Notes under the pieces: generated by a model | Databases searched by the model: none | What the model was told of the DNA's origin: nothing | The model's input: only the letters and a program-made list of their open reading frames with translations | Made by a program: the position numbers and the translations under genes | Origin: Vibrio sp. 10N.261.45.E2 | GTDB lineage: Bacteria; Pseudomonadota; Gammaproteobacteria; Enterobacterales; Vibrionaceae | Direction of reading: 5' to 3' | DNA: 64,000 nt | Assembly (NCBI RefSeq): GCF_002875705.1 | Contig: NZ_MCZZ01000093.1 | Location: 62,001-126,000, forward strand | Shown: positions 36,301 to 48,276 of the stretch, in pieces | How positions within the stretch are numbered: the first letter of the stretch is position 1 | Layout: every line of letters starts with the position of its first letter

Positions 36301-38487
36301 ATGAGCTACGATTTAGACGAAGATATTCTTCAGGACTTTTTAGTCGAGGCAGGAGAGATCCTTGAACTTCTATCAGAACAACTGGTAGAGCTTGAGAATA
36401 ACCCTGACGACAAAGACCTATTAAATGCTATTTTCCGTGGTTTCCATACAGTAAAAGGTGGTGCTGGTTTCCTAGCATTAACTGAGCTGGTGGATACTTG
36501 TCATGGTGCTGAGAATGTGTTCGACATTCTACGAAACGGCCAACGCAGCGTAACATCAGGTTTGATGGATACCATGCTGCAGGCGCTAGATACAGTTAAT
36601 GTACAGTTTCGCGCCGTGCAAGATCAGGAACCTTTGGTACCTGCTGACCAATCTTTATTGGACGAACTTCACCGTCTCTGCAAGCCAGAGTCTGCAGATG
36701 AAGCGGCTCCAGTAGAAGCGCCTGCACCTATTATCCCTGAACCTGTTGTTACTGCGCCTGAGCCTGTTGTTGAAAGCTCAAGCATCAGTGCGTCTTCTGT
36801 TGATGATATCTCTGAAGATGAGTTTGAACGCCTGCTTGATGAGCTTCATGGTAAAGGTGGTTCACCAACATCATTTTCTGCGCCAACACCGCCGCCTGCA
36901 CCTGCTGCAGCTCAGCCTGTAGTGGACAGCGGTGATATCACTGACGATGAATTCGAAAAGTTACTGGATGAATTGCACGGTGCGGGTAACAGCCCGACAA
37001 GTGCTGGTTCAACGCCTCCTCCACCGCCAGCACCTACTGCAGCACCAGTATCGGCGATGTCTGAAGGCGATGACCTGATGACAGATGAAGAGTTCGAGAA
37101 GTTACTTGATCAGTTACACGGCTCAGGTAATGGACCATCAGTTGAAGAACTCGATGCCGCGACTAAGCCTGCACAAGTGAAGCCAGAGCCAGTTGCACCG
37201 CAAGCTGCGCCGAAGCCACAGCCTGCCGCGCCAGTTGCCGTAAAAGCTGAGCCGAAGCCGAGTGCTCCAGCAAAAGCTGAAGTTAAAGCACCGGTGAAGA
37301 AGCAGCAAGCTGAAGCGACAGTTCGTGTAGACACATCAACACTGGATACCATCATGAACATGGTGGGTGAACTGGTATTGGTGCGTAACCGACTTGTCAG
37401 CCTTGGCCTAAACAGCAACGACGAAGAAATGTCGAAAGCTGTCTCTAATTTAGATGTTGTTACTGCAGACCTACAAGGTGCGGTAATGAAAACTCGTATG
37501 CAGCCGATCAAGAAAGTATTTGGTCGCTTCCCTCGAGTTGTCCGTGACCTTGCTCGTAGCTTGAAGAAAGACATCGTTCTTGAAATGCGTGGCGAAGAAA
37601 CGGACCTTGATAAAAACTTAGTGGAAGCACATGCCGATCCCCTGATTCACTTGGTGAGAAACTCAGTTGACCACGGTATTGAAATGCCGGAAGACCGAGT
37701 TATGGCGGGTAAATCAAGAACCGGTAAAGTAATTCTGTCTGCCTCTCAAGAAGGTGACCACATTGAACTGGCTATCGTTGATGACGGTGGCGGTATGGAC
37801 CCTGATAAGCTTCGTGCTATCGCGGTTAAACGTGGCCTGATGGATGAAGATGCAGCGTCTCGCTTATCAAATAAAGAGTGTTTCAACCTAATCTTCGCAC
37901 CAGGCTTCTCAAGTAAAGAGCAGATCTCTGATATCTCTGGTCGTGGTGTAGGTATGGACGTTGTGAAAACAGCGATCAACACATTGAATGGCTCAATTGA
38001 TATCGATTCTGAAATGGGACAAGGCACCAAGATCACCATCAAGGTTCCACTAACTCTAGCGATTCTACCAACCTTGATGGTCGGTGTTGCGGGTCACCCA
38101 TTTGCATTGCCATTGGCATCGGTTAACGAGATTTTCCACCTAGATTTAAGCCGCACAAACGTGGTTGATGGTCAGCTGACGATCATTGTTCGAGATAAGT
38201 CTATTCCGTTGTTCTACTTGCAAAACTGGCTTGCACCTAAAGCGGGTATTGTTGAACTACGTAAAGGGCATGGCCATGTTGTTATCGTACAACTTGGGAG
38301 CCAACGTGTTGGTTTTGTTGTCGATACGCTAATCGGTCAAGAAGAAGTCGTGATCAAGCCACTTGATAAGCTTCTGCAAGGCACGCCAGGTATGGCAGGC
38401 GCGACAATTACAAGTGACGGACATATTGCATTGATTCTCGATGTGCCGGACTTGTTGAAGCAGTACGCAGCTGCGTCAAGAATTTAA
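36301..38487 (+). CDS. cheA: Chemotaxis histidine kinase CheA
   Basis: CheA (728 aa) receives signals from chemoreceptors and phosphorylates CheY and CheB. Domains: P1 HPt with His49 in [10 protein letters not shown]; a Pro/Ala-rich linker (about 130-340) in place of a normal P2; P3 dimerisation; P4 kinase (N-box [13 protein letters not shown]1 [10 protein letters not shown]2 GRGVGMDVV); P5 CheW-like. The linker holds three copies of an acidic [13 protein letters not shown] motif, at about 168-191, 211-234 and 256-281. This region matches the position of the LID segment that binds ParP in V. parahaemolyticus. Confidence 0.96.
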   Translation: MSYDLDEDILQDFLVEAGEILELLSEQLVELENNPDDKDLLNAIFRGFHTVKGGAGFLALTELVDTCHGAENVFDILRNGQRSVTSGLMDTMLQALDTVNVQFRAVQDQEPLVPADQSLLDELHRLCKPESADEAAPVEAPAPIIPEPVVTAPEPVVESSSISASSVDDISEDEFERLLDELHGKGGSPTSFSAPTPPPAPAAAQPVVDSGDITDDEFEKLLDELHGAGNSPTSAGSTPPPPPAPTAAPVSAMSEGDDLMTDEEFEKLLDQLHGSGNGPSVEELDAATKPAQVKPEPVAPQAAPKPQPAAPVAVKAEPKPSAPAKAEVKAPVKKQQAEATVRVDTSTLDTIMNMVGELVLVRNRLVSLGLNSNDEEMSKAVSNLDVVTADLQGAVMKTRMQPIKKVFGRFPRVVRDLARSLKKDIVLEMRGEETDLDKNLVEAHADPLIHLVRNSVDHGIEMPEDRVMAGKSRTGKVILSASQEGDHIELAIVDDGGGMDPDKLRAIAVKRGLMDEDAASRLSNKECFNLIFAPGFSSKEQISDISGRGVGMDVVKTAINTLNGSIDIDSEMGQGTKITIKVPLTLAILPTLMVGVAGHPFALPLASVNEIFHLDLSRTNVVDGQLTIIVRDKSIPLFYLQNWLAPKAGIVELRKGHGHVVIVQLGSQRVGFVVDTLIGQEEVVIKPLDKLLQGTPGMAGATITSDGHIALILDVPDLLKQYAAASRI

Positions 38488-38500
38488 TTTAAGGATAAAT

Positions 38501-39622
38501 ATGGCGATTAAAGTATTAGTCGTTGATGATTCGAGTTTCTTTCGTCGTCGCGTTAGCGAGATCATCAACTCAGAGGCTCGCCTAGAAGTCATTGATGTAG
38601 CAGTAAACGGTAAAGAAGCCGTCGAGAAAGCGAAACAGCTAAGACCTGACGTCATCACTATGGACATTGAAATGCCTGTTATGGACGGCATCACTGCCGT
38701 TCGTGAGATCATGGCCGCGTCTCCAACGCCTATTTTGATGTTTTCATCGTTAACGCATGATGGCGCGAAAGCCACCTTAGATGCGTTAGATGCAGGTGCT
38801 CTAGACTTCCTACCGAAGAAGTTTGAAGACATCGCACGTAACCGCGACGATGCGGTTGCATTGCTTCAACAGCGTGTGATTCAGATAGCAGCAAAGCGTG
38901 CGTTTATGCGCCGAGCTCCTATCACGCCGAGAGCTACAGCAACTTCAACATCTACACCATTGCGCCAACCGATTTCAACAGCAGCTTCGACTTCGACAGC
39001 GAAGCCTGCGGTCGCATCAACGGCGAAATTCAGAGCGTCAGGTAAGAAGTATCAATTAACAGCAATTGGTACTTCGACTGGCGGTCCTGTGGCTCTACAG
39101 AAGATTTTGACTCGCATCCCTGCTAACTATCCACATCCTATTGTGTTAGTTCAGCATATGCCGGCAACATTCACCGCTGCTTTTGCTAGCCGGTTGAACA
39201 CCTTGTGTAAGATTGAAGTTCGTGAAGCGCAAGACGGTGATGTGTTAAAGCCTGGGGTGGCGTATCTTGCTCCTGGTGGTAAACAGATGATGGTTGATGG
39301 CCGCGCAGGAGCTGCACGCTTAAGAATCATCGATGGCGGCGATCGCATGAACTACAAGCCTTGTGTGGATGTTACATTCGGCTCTGCAGCGAAGATTTAC
39401 GGCGACAAAGTTCTGTCTATGATACTGACAGGAATGGGCGCAGATGGTCGAGAAGGGTCGCGTATGTTGAAAACTGCGGGTTCGACGATTTGGGCACAAG
39501 ACGAAGATAGCTGTGTTGTATATGGTATGCCTCAAGCTGTAGCAAAAGCTGGCATTTCTACTGAAGACCTACCTCTAGACCGCATTGCGGAAAGGATCCT
39601 GGTTGAAGTTGGGTTAGCTTAG
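38501..39622 (+). CDS. cheB: Chemotaxis methylesterase CheB
   Basis: CheB (373 aa) removes methyl groups from chemoreceptors when phosphorylated by CheA. The receiver domain has DD near 9-10 and phosphorylated Asp in [13 protein letters not shown] Thr/Ser/Ala-rich linker (about 145-180) joins the esterase domain, with catalytic Ser192 in GTSTGGP, His in VQHMPATFT and Asp in [11 protein letters not shown]. An AAGGA site precedes ATG 38501. Confidence 0.96.
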   Translation: MAIKVLVVDDSSFFRRRVSEIINSEARLEVIDVAVNGKEAVEKAKQLRPDVITMDIEMPVMDGITAVREIMAASPTPILMFSSLTHDGAKATLDALDAGALDFLPKKFEDIARNRDDAVALLQQRVIQIAAKRAFMRRAPITPRATATSTSTPLRQPISTAASTSTAKPAVASTAKFRASGKKYQLTAIGTSTGGPVALQKILTRIPANYPHPIVLVQHMPATFTAAFASRLNTLCKIEVREAQDGDVLKPGVAYLAPGGKQMMVDGRAGAARLRIIDGGDRMNYKPCVDVTFGSAAKIYGDKVLSMILTGMGADGREGSRMLKTAGSTIWAQDEDSCVVYGMPQAVAKAGISTEDLPLDRIAERILVEVGLA

Positions 39623-39632
39623 GTAAATCGAA

Positions 39633-40401
39633 ATGATTGTTTGGAGTGTTGCAAACCAAAAAGGTGGTGTTGGTAAAACGACCACGACCGTGACTCTAGC
39701 AGGTTTACTTGCGTTGAAAGGGCACCGTGTTCTATTGGTTGATACTGACCCACATGCATCACTGACCACCTATCTGGGTTACGACTCAGATACGGTGGAA
39801 TCGAGCCTGTTTGATCTGTTCCAGTTACGTGAGTTCAATTCACAGACGGTAAGACCTTTGCTTTTACAAACAGAAGTTGAAGGTATCGATATTATCCCAG
39901 CGCATATGTCTTTAGCGACTTTAGACCGTGTTATGGGAAATCGAAGCGGCATGGGGTTGATCTTGAAGCGCGCTTTAGCCGCTTTGAAAGACGACTATGA
40001 CTATGTGTTGATCGATTGTCCGCCAATTCTGGGTGTGATGATGGTCAATGCATTGGCTGCTAGTGACCGTATTTTGATTCCGGTACAGACTGAGTTTTTG
40101 GCGATGAAGGGCTTAGAGCGCATGATTCGTACTTTAACTATCATGCAGAAGTCTCGTAAAACACCGTTCAAGGTGACGATTGTCCCGACGATGTACGACA
40201 AGCGAACCAAAGCCTCACTGCAAACGCTAACGCAGCTCAAAGGTGATTATCCGAATCAAGTTTGGACATCAGCTGTGCCGATAGATACCAAGTTTCGAGA
40301 TGCGAGCCTAAAACGCTTGCCAGCATCTCATTTTGCATCGGGTAGCCGTGGTGTATTTGCTTATAAACAGTTGCTTATTTATCTCGAGAGGTTGGCGATA
40401 A

Positions 40402-40415
<14 letters not shown>
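39633..40415 (+). CDS. parC: ParA-like ATPase ParC for polar chemotaxis arrays
   Basis: A 260-aa ParA/Soj-family ATPase. In Vibrio this protein between cheB and the ParP gene is ParC, which recruits and segregates chemotaxis arrays at the pole (not topoisomerase IV). Walker A NQKGGVGKTTTT starts at residue 8, DTDPHAS at about 36 and Walker B YVLIDCPPI near 125. The gene follows cheB by 10 bases and overlaps parP by 14 bases, so the pair is translationally coupled. Confidence 0.93.
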
Positions 40416-41520
<1,105 letters not shown>

Positions 41521-41592
41521 TAACAAGCATTAGGCTAACAATAAGCATCAAGTTAATAATAGTGGTCGGTAACGACGGCAAGAGGATTATCT

Positions 41593-42087
41593 ATGTCTCA
41601 TATGAGTGAAGTTGAAGTAAGAAAAGAGCAAACGAATGATGAAGTACTTCAATGGGTCACATTCCAGCTAGAAGAAGAAACTTACGGCATCAACGTAATG
41701 CAAGTACGTGAAGTACTGCGTTACAGTGAAATTGCTCCAGTTCCGGGTGCTCCAGATTACGTTCTAGGTATTATCAACCTACGTGGTAACGTTGTTACTG
41801 TTATCGACACTCGTTCTCGCTTTGGTTTGATGCAAGGTGAAATCACAGATAACACTCGTATTATCGTTATTGAATCTGAACGTCAAGTAATTGGCATCTT
41901 AGTAGATAGCGTTGCTGAAGTGGTTTACTTACGTTCTTCTGAAATCGACACTACGCCAAGTGTTGGTACTGATGAAAGTGCTAAGTTCATCCAAGGTGTT
42001 AGCAACCGCGATGGCAAGCTGCTTATCTTAGTAGATCTAAACAAACTACTAAGCGAAGACGAATGGGATGAGATGGCTCACCTGTAA
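41593..42087 (+). CDS. cheW: Chemotaxis coupling protein CheW
   Basis: CheW (164 aa) couples receptors to CheA. The sequence has the full CheW fold: WVTFQLEEETYGINVMQVREVL near 20-41, PGAPDYVLGIINLRGNVVTVID near 54-75 and VDSVAEVVYL near 105-114. AGAGG lies before ATG 41593; a second in-frame ATG three codons later is possible. It overlaps the following gene by one base (TAATG). Confidence 0.96.
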   Translation: MSHMSEVEVRKEQTNDEVLQWVTFQLEEETYGINVMQVREVLRYSEIAPVPGAPDYVLGIINLRGNVVTVIDTRSRFGLMQGEITDNTRIIVIESERQVIGILVDSVAEVVYLRSSEIDTTPSVGTDESAKFIQGVSNRDGKLLILVDLNKLLSEDEWDEMAHL

Positions 42088-42599
42088 TGTTTGAAGCGCT
42101 TCTTTTAAGCCCTGTCGCTCTGATATCAGGTGTTGGGGTTTTTACGTTATTCATCGTGATTTTGATTAGCAAAGTAAAACGTGCGATTCAAAAGCAGCTC
42201 GATCAGTCACGTCTGCAAGTCCGTAACCTGGACAAAGAGCTTCAAAAATCGAGTAAGCAATTACTTGAGGTTCGCTCTGTCGTGGTCGGCCTTGGTCAGA
42301 AAGTGACTGAGCAGCAAGATCTGATCAAGCACTTGAATGAGCGCATTGTTGAGTTAGAGCATGCTGACACAGATGGACGCTTGTACACACGTGCAACGAA
42401 AATGGTTCAGCTTGGTGCTGGGATAAATGAACTGATCGAAGAGTGTGAATTACCTAAAGCGGAAGCTGAGCTAATGATGTCTCTACAGAATAAGCTCGCG
42501 GGTAAGGAAAAAATACCTTCGCTAAGAAGCAACCCTTCATCATTTGATGAACAACCAGTATCTTCTCGTGATCGCAGAGAACCGCCTCGACGTCGTTAA
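42087..42599 (+). CDS. DUF2802-like membrane-anchored coiled-coil protein
   Basis: A 170-aa protein of unknown function. One N-terminal membrane helix (about 6-26; SPVALISGVGVFTLFIVILI) is followed by a basic linker, a coiled coil (about 37-85) and a small helical region with ATKMVQLGAGINELIEECELPKAEAELMM, which resembles the DUF2802 family and a DNA-binding-like helix pair. The tail is Arg-rich. It is the last gene of the chemotaxis block, translationally coupled to cheW and followed by a terminator, so a role in array or motility is plausible but not shown. Confidence 0.75.
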   Translation: MFEALLLSPVALISGVGVFTLFIVILISKVKRAIQKQLDQSRLQVRNLDKELQKSSKQLLEVRSVVVGLGQKVTEQQDLIKHLNERIVELEHADTDGRLYTRATKMVQLGAGINELIEECELPKAEAELMMSLQNKLAGKEKIPSLRSNPSSFDEQPVSSRDRREPPRRR

Positions 42600-42649
42600 A
42601 TTGTGCGCTAATCGTGAATGAACATTTTGTGTTTATCACATACTCATTT

Positions 42650-42674
42650 AAAAGAAGCTTCGGCTTCTTTTTTT
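42650..42674 (+). terminator. Rho-independent terminator ending the chemotaxis block
   Basis: AAAAGAAGC (42650-42658), TTCG loop, GCTTCTTTT (42663-42671) and more T. It is the first strong + strand terminator after flhA. Confidence 0.93.
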
Positions 42675-42819
42675 GTGTCTGCATTACTGTTTATAGAACG
42701 ATGTTTATAAGTGCTTGTTACTACAGCAATATCTCATTTTTGGTCAAAATGTGTAAATTGTGATGCAGTAGTAACAGTTTCTTACCGACTTTGTTCTATC
42801 GAAAACGCCTAGTCCTGTT

Positions 42820-42848
42820 TTGTCACCATGTTGGTGTGCTACTATAGC
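42820..42848 (+). promoter_or_regulatory. Sigma-70 promoter of the ccm operon
   Basis: TTGTCA (42820-42825), 17 bases, TATAGC (42843-42848). A start near 42855 leaves about 20 bases before the ccmA ATG. This position also argues against the ATG at 42828 as a start. Confidence 0.7.
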
Positions 42849-42875
42849 GCTCTCATTACTCGACTAAATTTACCT

Positions 42876-43493
42876 ATGCTAGAAGTCTCAAATTTAACTG
42901 CTATTCGTGACGACAGGGTTCTGTTTGAATCGTTGTCTTTTCAATTGAAACCAGGTGAGTTGGTTCAGGTTGAAGGTCGTAACGGTACTGGGAAAACGAC
43001 ACTCCTTAGGATTATTACTGGCTTAGGTGACCGCGATGACGGCACTATCTCTTGGGATGGTGAATCCATAGAATCGAGTCGAGATGTTTATCACCAAAAT
43101 TTGCTTTTTCTTGGTCACCAAACTGGCGTAAAGCGCGAGCTTAGTGCCTATGAGAACCTTAGCTTTTATCAGTCTATTCACAGTGGCGGTACGAGCAAAG
43201 AAGAGCTTTATCACGCGCTGGCTCAAGTGGGGCTTGCGGGTAGAGAAGACGTACCTGCTGGGCAACTTTCAGCGGGGCAACAGCGTCGAGTAGCGTTGGC
43301 TCGTCTTTGGTTGAGCAAGCAAATGTTGTGGATTCTTGATGAGCCTTTGACTGCTATAGATAAGCAGGGCGTGAAAGTTCTCGAATCTCTTTTTTCTCAG
43401 CATGCAGACAACGGTGGCATTGTGTTATTAACCACACACCAAGACATGTTTGCTGATAGCCCGAAACTAAGAAAAATTAAGTTGGGTGAGTAA
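42876..43493 (+). CDS. ccmA: Heme exporter ATPase CcmA
   Basis: CcmA (205 aa) is the ABC ATPase of the CcmABCD complex that releases holo-CcmE. Walker [13 protein letters not shown] signature [14 protein letters not shown] and Walker [14 protein letters not shown] are clear. ATG 42876 is chosen because it gives the family N-terminus MLEVSNLTA and lies downstream of the promoter at 42820-42848; an in-frame ATG at 42828 lies inside the promoter. The ribosome binding site is weak. Confidence 0.95.
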   Translation: MLEVSNLTAIRDDRVLFESLSFQLKPGELVQVEGRNGTGKTTLLRIITGLGDRDDGTISWDGESIESSRDVYHQNLLFLGHQTGVKRELSAYENLSFYQSIHSGGTSKEELYHALAQVGLAGREDVPAGQLSAGQQRRVALARLWLSKQMLWILDEPLTAIDKQGVKVLESLFSQHADNGGIVLLTTHQDMFADSPKLRKIKLGE

Positions 43494-43494
43494 T

Positions 43495-44163
43495 ATGATC
43501 TCTTCAATGACCACGATTATCCGACGTGAATTGCTTATCGCGTTCCGACGTCAAGCGGATATCTTTAATCCTTTGTGGTTTTTCATCATTGTTATAACTC
43601 TATTCCCTTTGAGTATTGGCCCAGAGCCAAACCTACTTGCGCGTATTGCCGCGGGTATTGTTTGGGTGGCTGCTTTGCTCTCTGCATTGCTCTCTTTAGA
43701 GCGTCTTTTCCGCGATGATTTTCAAGATGGCGCCCTTGAACAGATGATGCTGATGCCCATCCCGTTGCAGTTGGTAGTATTGTCCAAGGTCATAGCACAC
43801 TGGTTGTTGACCGGGTTACCATTGATTTTGATCAGTCCATTGTTGGCTGTTTTGTTGTCTTTAGATTTTGATACATGGCTCTCAGTTGTGTTGACCTTGC
43901 TGGTAGGAACACCCGCGTTGAGCTTTATTGGTGCGATTGGTGTTGCGTTGACTGTTGGGTTACAGAAGGGCGGAGTCCTGTTGAGCCTGTTAATCTTGCC
44001 GCTCTACATCCCAATTTTGATCTTCGCGACGTCAGCGATTGACGCTGCGGCTTTGGGCGTTGCGTACAACGGCCAATTGGCGGTGCTTGGAGCAATGTTA
44101 ATGGGTGCGATGACTCTGACGCCTTTTGCGATCAGTGCCGCACTTAGAGTGAGTGTGAACTGA
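43495..44163 (+). CDS. ccmB: Heme exporter permease CcmB
   Basis: CcmB (222 aa) is the six-helix membrane partner of CcmA. Hydrophobic helices fill the sequence, with FRDDFQDGALEQMMLMPIPL near 72-91 being the conserved cytoplasmic loop. The ATG 43495 lies 1 base after the ccmA stop; a GTG at 43486 inside ccmA is an alternative start. A 148-base gap follows before ccmC. Confidence 0.94.
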   Translation: MISSMTTIIRRELLIAFRRQADIFNPLWFFIIVITLFPLSIGPEPNLLARIAAGIVWVAALLSALLSLERLFRDDFQDGALEQMMLMPIPLQLVVLSKVIAHWLLTGLPLILISPLLAVLLSLDFDTWLSVVLTLLVGTPALSFIGAIGVALTVGLQKGGVLLSLLILPLYIPILIFATSAIDAAALGVAYNGQLAVLGAMLMGAMTLTPFAISAALRVSVN

Positions 44164-44311
44164 TTGGGGTTCCGTTATCGTATAGCTAATGTGAACCAAA
44201 TGTGTCGAGTGGACTCATAGAGTCAGCAAAACAGAAAGCAAGACAAATAAAATTATTATAATTATAGCTTTAATAGCTGTAAGCAATATGAAGTAAGAGT
44301 GAGATTACAAC

Positions 44312-45052
44312 ATGTGGAAATGGCTCCATCCCTATGCCAAAGCAGAAACCTCTTATCAGCTTGCTGGTAAACTTTTGCCATGGTTTTCGATCCTCGCGTT
44401 ATTGTGTCTATCCGTCGGTACCGTGTGGGGGCTTGCATTTGCGCCTTCTGATTACCAGCAGGGCGATAGCTTCCGTATCATCTACATCCATGTTCCGTCT
44501 GCAATCTGGTCTATGGGCGTTTACATGTCGATGGCGATTGCTGCCTTTATCGGCTTGGTATGGCAGGTAAGGCTATCAGACATGGCCGCGTTGGCGATGG
44601 CACCAATTGGTGCTGTATTTACCTTCATTGCACTATTAACTGGTGCTGTTTGGGGTAAACCAATGTGGGGTGCTTGGTGGGTTTGGGATGCGCGTTTAAC
44701 CTCAGAGCTTATTCTTCTATTCCTATACCTGGGTGTGATTGCACTACACCACGCTTTTGATGATCAAAAAACCGCGGCGAAAGCAGCCGGCATTTTGGCT
44801 ATCGTTGGTGTTATCAACCTACCTATCATTCACTTTTCAGTGGAGTGGTGGAACACACTTCACCAAGGCGCGACGATCACTAAATTCGATAAGCCTTCTA
44901 TTTCAAGTGACATGCTCTGGCCGCTTCTTCTTAACATCTTTGGCTTCGCCTTTTTCTTTGGTGCTGTGACTATGGTTCGTTTCCGTAACGAAATCATTAG
45001 TAAAGAGAGTCACCGTCCATGGGTTCGTAAGCTTGCGGCTGAAAAAGCGTAG
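44312..45052 (+). CDS. ccmC: Heme-handling protein CcmC
   Basis: CcmC (246 aa) passes heme to CcmE in the periplasm. It has six membrane helices and the tryptophan-rich WWD motif (GKPMWGAWWVWDARLTSEL near 118-136), with flanking His residues in YIHVPSAIWSMGVY and VIHFSVEWWNTLHQ type loops. The gene starts at ATG 44312 after a 148-base gap; no strong terminator is seen in the gap, so the ccm genes are probably one operon. Confidence 0.96.
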   Translation: MWKWLHPYAKAETSYQLAGKLLPWFSILALLCLSVGTVWGLAFAPSDYQQGDSFRIIYIHVPSAIWSMGVYMSMAIAAFIGLVWQVRLSDMAALAMAPIGAVFTFIALLTGAVWGKPMWGAWWVWDARLTSELILLFLYLGVIALHHAFDDQKTAAKAAGILAIVGVINLPIIHFSVEWWNTLHQGATITKFDKPSISSDMLWPLLLNIFGFAFFFGAVTMVRFRNEIISKESHRPWVRKLAAEKA

Positions 45053-45066
45053 TAGGGTAGGTAATT

Positions 45067-45273
45067 ATGTATTTTGAATCTTTGAGTGATTTCTTTGCCA
45101 TGGGAGGTTATGCCTCTTATGTATGGAGCGCATTTGGAATCACATTTCTCGCGATGATCATTTTACTGGTCGTAAGCGTTCGTCGTGGTAAGCAATTACT
45201 AAATGAAGTACAAGCTAAGATTGATCGTCAAGCTCGTATCGATGCAGCAAAAAATATGGAGAACACTCTATGA
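45067..45273 (+). CDS. ccmD: Heme exporter small protein CcmD
   Basis: CcmD (68 aa) is a small single-pass membrane protein of Ccm[23 protein letters not shown] then [18 protein letters not shown] gives the membrane helix (about 18-38), followed by a charged coiled tail. It starts 14 bases after ccmC, and its stop overlaps ccmE by 4 bases (ATGA). Confidence 0.92.
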   Translation: MYFESLSDFFAMGGYASYVWSAFGITFLAMIILLVVSVRRGKQLLNEVQAKIDRQARIDAAKNMENTL

Positions 45274-45752
45274 ACCCAAGACGTAAAAAGAGGCTGGGCA
45301 TTGTCTTAGCGATCTTTTTTGGTATCAGTGCGACTGTTGGATTGATGGTTTACGCACTTAACCAGAACATGGATCTGTTCTACACGCCAACTGAGCTGGT
45401 TAACGGCAAAGACGGTAAAAAACCTGAGGTTGGTCAACGCCTACGTATTGGTGGCATGGTCGTAGTCGGCTCTGTAAGCCGTGACAATGAATCTCTACGT
45501 GTAAGCTTTGATTTGCAAGATGTAGGCCCTAAAGTAACGATTCTATACGATGGTATCCTTCCTGATCTTTTCCGCGAAGGCCAAGGTATTGTTGCTCAGG
45601 GTGTCCTTAAAGATGCAACGACAATCGAAGCGTTTGAGGTGTTGGCAAAGCACGATGAAGAGTACATGCCTTCTGAAGTTGCTGAAGCAATGAAGAAAAC
45701 CCATGAGCCTTTGCAATACACGACTGAACAAAAAGAAGGAAAAGCTCAATGA
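45270..45752 (+). CDS. ccmE: Heme chaperone CcmE
   Basis: CcmE (160 aa) binds heme covalently in the periplasm and hands it to CcmF. One N-terminal membrane helix (about 8-29) anchors a beta-barrel domain. His128 in the HxxxY motif HDEEY is the heme-attachment residue. It overlaps ccmD and ccmF by 4 bases each. Confidence 0.96.
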   Translation: MNPRRKKRLGIVLAIFFGISATVGLMVYALNQNMDLFYTPTELVNGKDGKKPEVGQRLRIGGMVVVGSVSRDNESLRVSFDLQDVGPKVTILYDGILPDLFREGQGIVAQGVLKDATTIEAFEVLAKHDEEYMPSEVAEAMKKTHEPLQYTTEQKEGKAQ

Positions 45753-47719
45753 TAGCCGAGATCGGCCATTTTGCGATGATCCTGTCCTTGGGACTTGCAT
45801 TGCTGCTGAGCGTGCTCCCACTGTATGGAGCCGCTCGAAATAACACATTATTGATGAACAGCGCACGACCGTTGTCGTGGGGTATGTTCGGATTCTTAGC
45901 GATTTCGTTCTTTATCTTATGTTACGCGTTCTACACTAATGATTTTACGATTCAATACGTAGCAAGTAACTCAAACAGCCAACTGCCTTGGTATTACCGA
46001 ATTACGGCGGTTTGGGGTGCTCACGAAGGTTCACTGCTGCTTTGGGTTCTTATCCAAGCCGGTTGGACGGTTGCAGTAGCGACATTCAGCCGTGGTATGC
46101 CTCAAGAGTCTGTGGCTCGCGTACTGGCTATTATGGGTTTGATTACTGTCGGCTTCTTGCTGTTTATTATCGTAACGTCTAACCCGTTCCTACGTACGTT
46201 GCCTTTCTTCCCTGTTGATGGCCGTGACTTGAACCCGCTCTTGCAAGACCCGGGCTTGATCATTCACCCGCCAATGCTTTACATGGGTTATGTAGGTTTC
46301 TCGGTAGCGTTCTCTTTTGCAATCGCTTCTCTAATGAGCGGTCGTTTAGATACGGCATGGGCTCGTTGGTCTCGTCCTTGGACAATCGCTGCTTGGTTAT
46401 TCCTAACGGTAGGTATCGCACTAGGCTCATGGTGGGCTTACTACGAACTTGGCTGGGGTGGCTGGTGGTTCTGGGATCCAGTAGAAAACGCTTCATTCAT
46501 GCCTTGGTTGGCAGGTACTGCATTAATGCACTCACTTGCGGTAACCGAAAAGCGTGGCACATTTAAAGCTTGGACAGTATTGCTGGCTATCTCTGCATTC
46601 TCGCTAAGCCTACTGGGTACATTCTTAGTTCGTTCGGGCATCTTGGTATCGGTTCACGCATTCGCGTCGGATCCTGCTCGTGGTATGTTTATTCTAGGTT
46701 TCCTAGTCTTTGTTATCGGTGGTTCGCTGCTGTTGTTCGCGGTTAAAGGTGCATCGGTTCGTGTTCGCGGTAACTTCGATTTGGTTTCTCGTGAAAATGC
46801 ACTACTGGGTAACAACATCTTATTGATTGCAGCGCTTGTCGTTGTGTTAGTTGGTACGCTATTACCATTAGTTCACAAACAGTTAGGCTTGGGCTCGGTA
46901 TCTATCGGTGCTCCATTCTTCGACATGTTGTTCTTCTGGTTAATGATTCCGTTCTCGTTCTTACTGGGTATCGGTCCTCTGATCCGCTGGAAACGTGACA
47001 ACCTGTCTAAGCTTGTTAAACCAATGCTGATTTCAGGTGCATTCGCACTTGGCTTGAGTGCTCTAATGGTGACAATGCTAGCTGACCGCTTTAGTGGTAC
47101 TGCGTTTGCCGGTTGGGTGATGGCATTCTGGATCATCTTCATGCACGGTTTTGAACTGCATGAACGTGCGACTCACCGTCATAGCTTTATGAAAGGTCTA
47201 ACTAAGCTACCTCGTAGCCACTGGGCGATGGTGTGTGGTCACATCGGTTTAGCGGTAACGGTAATCGGTATCGCAATGGTGCAGAACTACAGCATTGAAC
47301 GCGATGTTCGTCTAGCGCCAGGTGAAAGCTACCAACTTGAAGAATACAGCTTCCTGTTTACAGGGGTTCGTGACAAAGATGGTCCTAACTACGATGGTTA
47401 CATTGCTGACTTCGAAATTACGAAAGAAGGCAAGTACATCAATACGCTTCACGCTGAAAAGCGCTTTTACACGACGGCTAAGTCTATGATGACAGAAGCT
47501 GCGATTGACCGTGGCGTGACGCGCGACCTTTACATCGCTATGGGTGAACGTTTAGACGACAACAAATCTTGGGCTGTACGTATCTACTACAAACCATTTG
47601 TACGTTGGATCTGGGCGGGTTCTTTGATCATGTCTCTTGGTGGTGCTATTGCTATCAGTGACCGTCGCTACCGTTTCCGTAAGCCAACCAAAAAGTCGGC
47701 TAAAGAGCAGGAGGCTTAA
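45749..47719 (+). CDS. ccmF: Cytochrome c heme ligation protein CcmF
   Basis: CcmF (656 aa) is the core of the heme lyase that joins heme to apocytochrome c. It has about 15 membrane helices and the WWD heme-handling motif ([20 protein letters not shown] near 230-249). Its size is typical. It overlaps ccmE by 4 bases and precedes ccmG by 5 bases. Confidence 0.97.
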   Translation: MIAEIGHFAMILSLGLALLLSVLPLYGAARNNTLLMNSARPLSWGMFGFLAISFFILCYAFYTNDFTIQYVASNSNSQLPWYYRITAVWGAHEGSLLLWVLIQAGWTVAVATFSRGMPQESVARVLAIMGLITVGFLLFIIVTSNPFLRTLPFFPVDGRDLNPLLQDPGLIIHPPMLYMGYVGFSVAFSFAIASLMSGRLDTAWARWSRPWTIAAWLFLTVGIALGSWWAYYELGWGGWWFWDPVENASFMPWLAGTALMHSLAVTEKRGTFKAWTVLLAISAFSLSLLGTFLVRSGILVSVHAFASDPARGMFILGFLVFVIGGSLLLFAVKGASVRVRGNFDLVSRENALLGNNILLIAALVVVLVGTLLPLVHKQLGLGSVSIGAPFFDMLFFWLMIPFSFLLGIGPLIRWKRDNLSKLVKPMLISGAFALGLSALMVTMLADRFSGTAFAGWVMAFWIIFMHGFELHERATHRHSFMKGLTKLPRSHWAMVCGHIGLAVTVIGIAMVQNYSIERDVRLAPGESYQLEEYSFLFTGVRDKDGPNYDGYIADFEITKEGKYINTLHAEKRFYTTAKSMMTEAAIDRGVTRDLYIAMGERLDDNKSWAVRIYYKPFVRWIWAGSLIMSLGGAIAISDRRYRFRKPTKKSAKEQEA

Positions 47720-47724
47720 TTAGA

Positions 47725-48276
47725 ATGAACAAGAAGATTTTATTCATTCCATTGATTGCGTTCATGGTTCTAGCTGGAATCTTTGCAACGCAATTGATGC
47801 GCAACCAGTCGGGCGATGACCCGACTAAGCTTGAATCCGTATTGATTGGTAAGCCTGTTCCTGAGTTCGGTCTAGAAGACTTAGAGCAACCAGGTAAGTT
47901 TCATGATCAAGCAATCTTTAAAGGTGAGCCGCTGCTTCTTAATGTGTGGGCGACTTGGTGTCCTACTTGTTATGCCGAGCACTCTTACCTGAACAAGCTT
48001 GCGGATCAAGGTGTTAAGATCATTGGTCTGAACTACAAAGATGATCGCAACAAAGCGGTTGGTTGGTTAAAAGAGCTGGGTAACCCTTATCTAATCAGCT
48101 TGTTTGATGGTAATGGCATGTTAGGCCTTGACCTTGGCGTGTACGGCGCTCCTGAAACCTTCCTAATCGATGCTAACGGTGTGGTTCGTTACCGCCATGT
48201 TGGTGACGTGAACCCAACCAACTGGGCATCGACGCTTGAGCCTATGTATCAAGAGTTGTTGGAGGAAGCGAAATGA
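47725..48276 (+). CDS. ccmG: Thiol-disulfide protein CcmG (DsbE)
   Basis: CcmG (183 aa) is a periplasmic thioredoxin-like reductase that keeps apocytochrome c cysteines reduced. An N-terminal anchor (about 5-22) precedes the active site Cys79-Pro-Thr-Cys82 in WATWCPTCYAEH. The conserved GVYGAPETFLID loop is also present. It overlaps ccmH by 4 bases. Confidence 0.96.
   Translation: MNKKILFIPLIAFMVLAGIFATQLMRNQSGDDPTKLESVLIGKPVPEFGLEDLEQPGKFHDQAIFKGEPLLLNVWATWCPTCYAEHSYLNKLADQGVKIIGLNYKDDRNKAVGWLKELGNPYLISLFDGNGMLGLDLGVYGAPETFLIDANGVVRYRHVGDVNPTNWASTLEPMYQELLEEAK

Noticed and set aside
44257..44262. TATAAT before ccmC as an internal promoter
   Set aside because: The region is AT-rich and no acceptable -35 lies at 16-18 bases.
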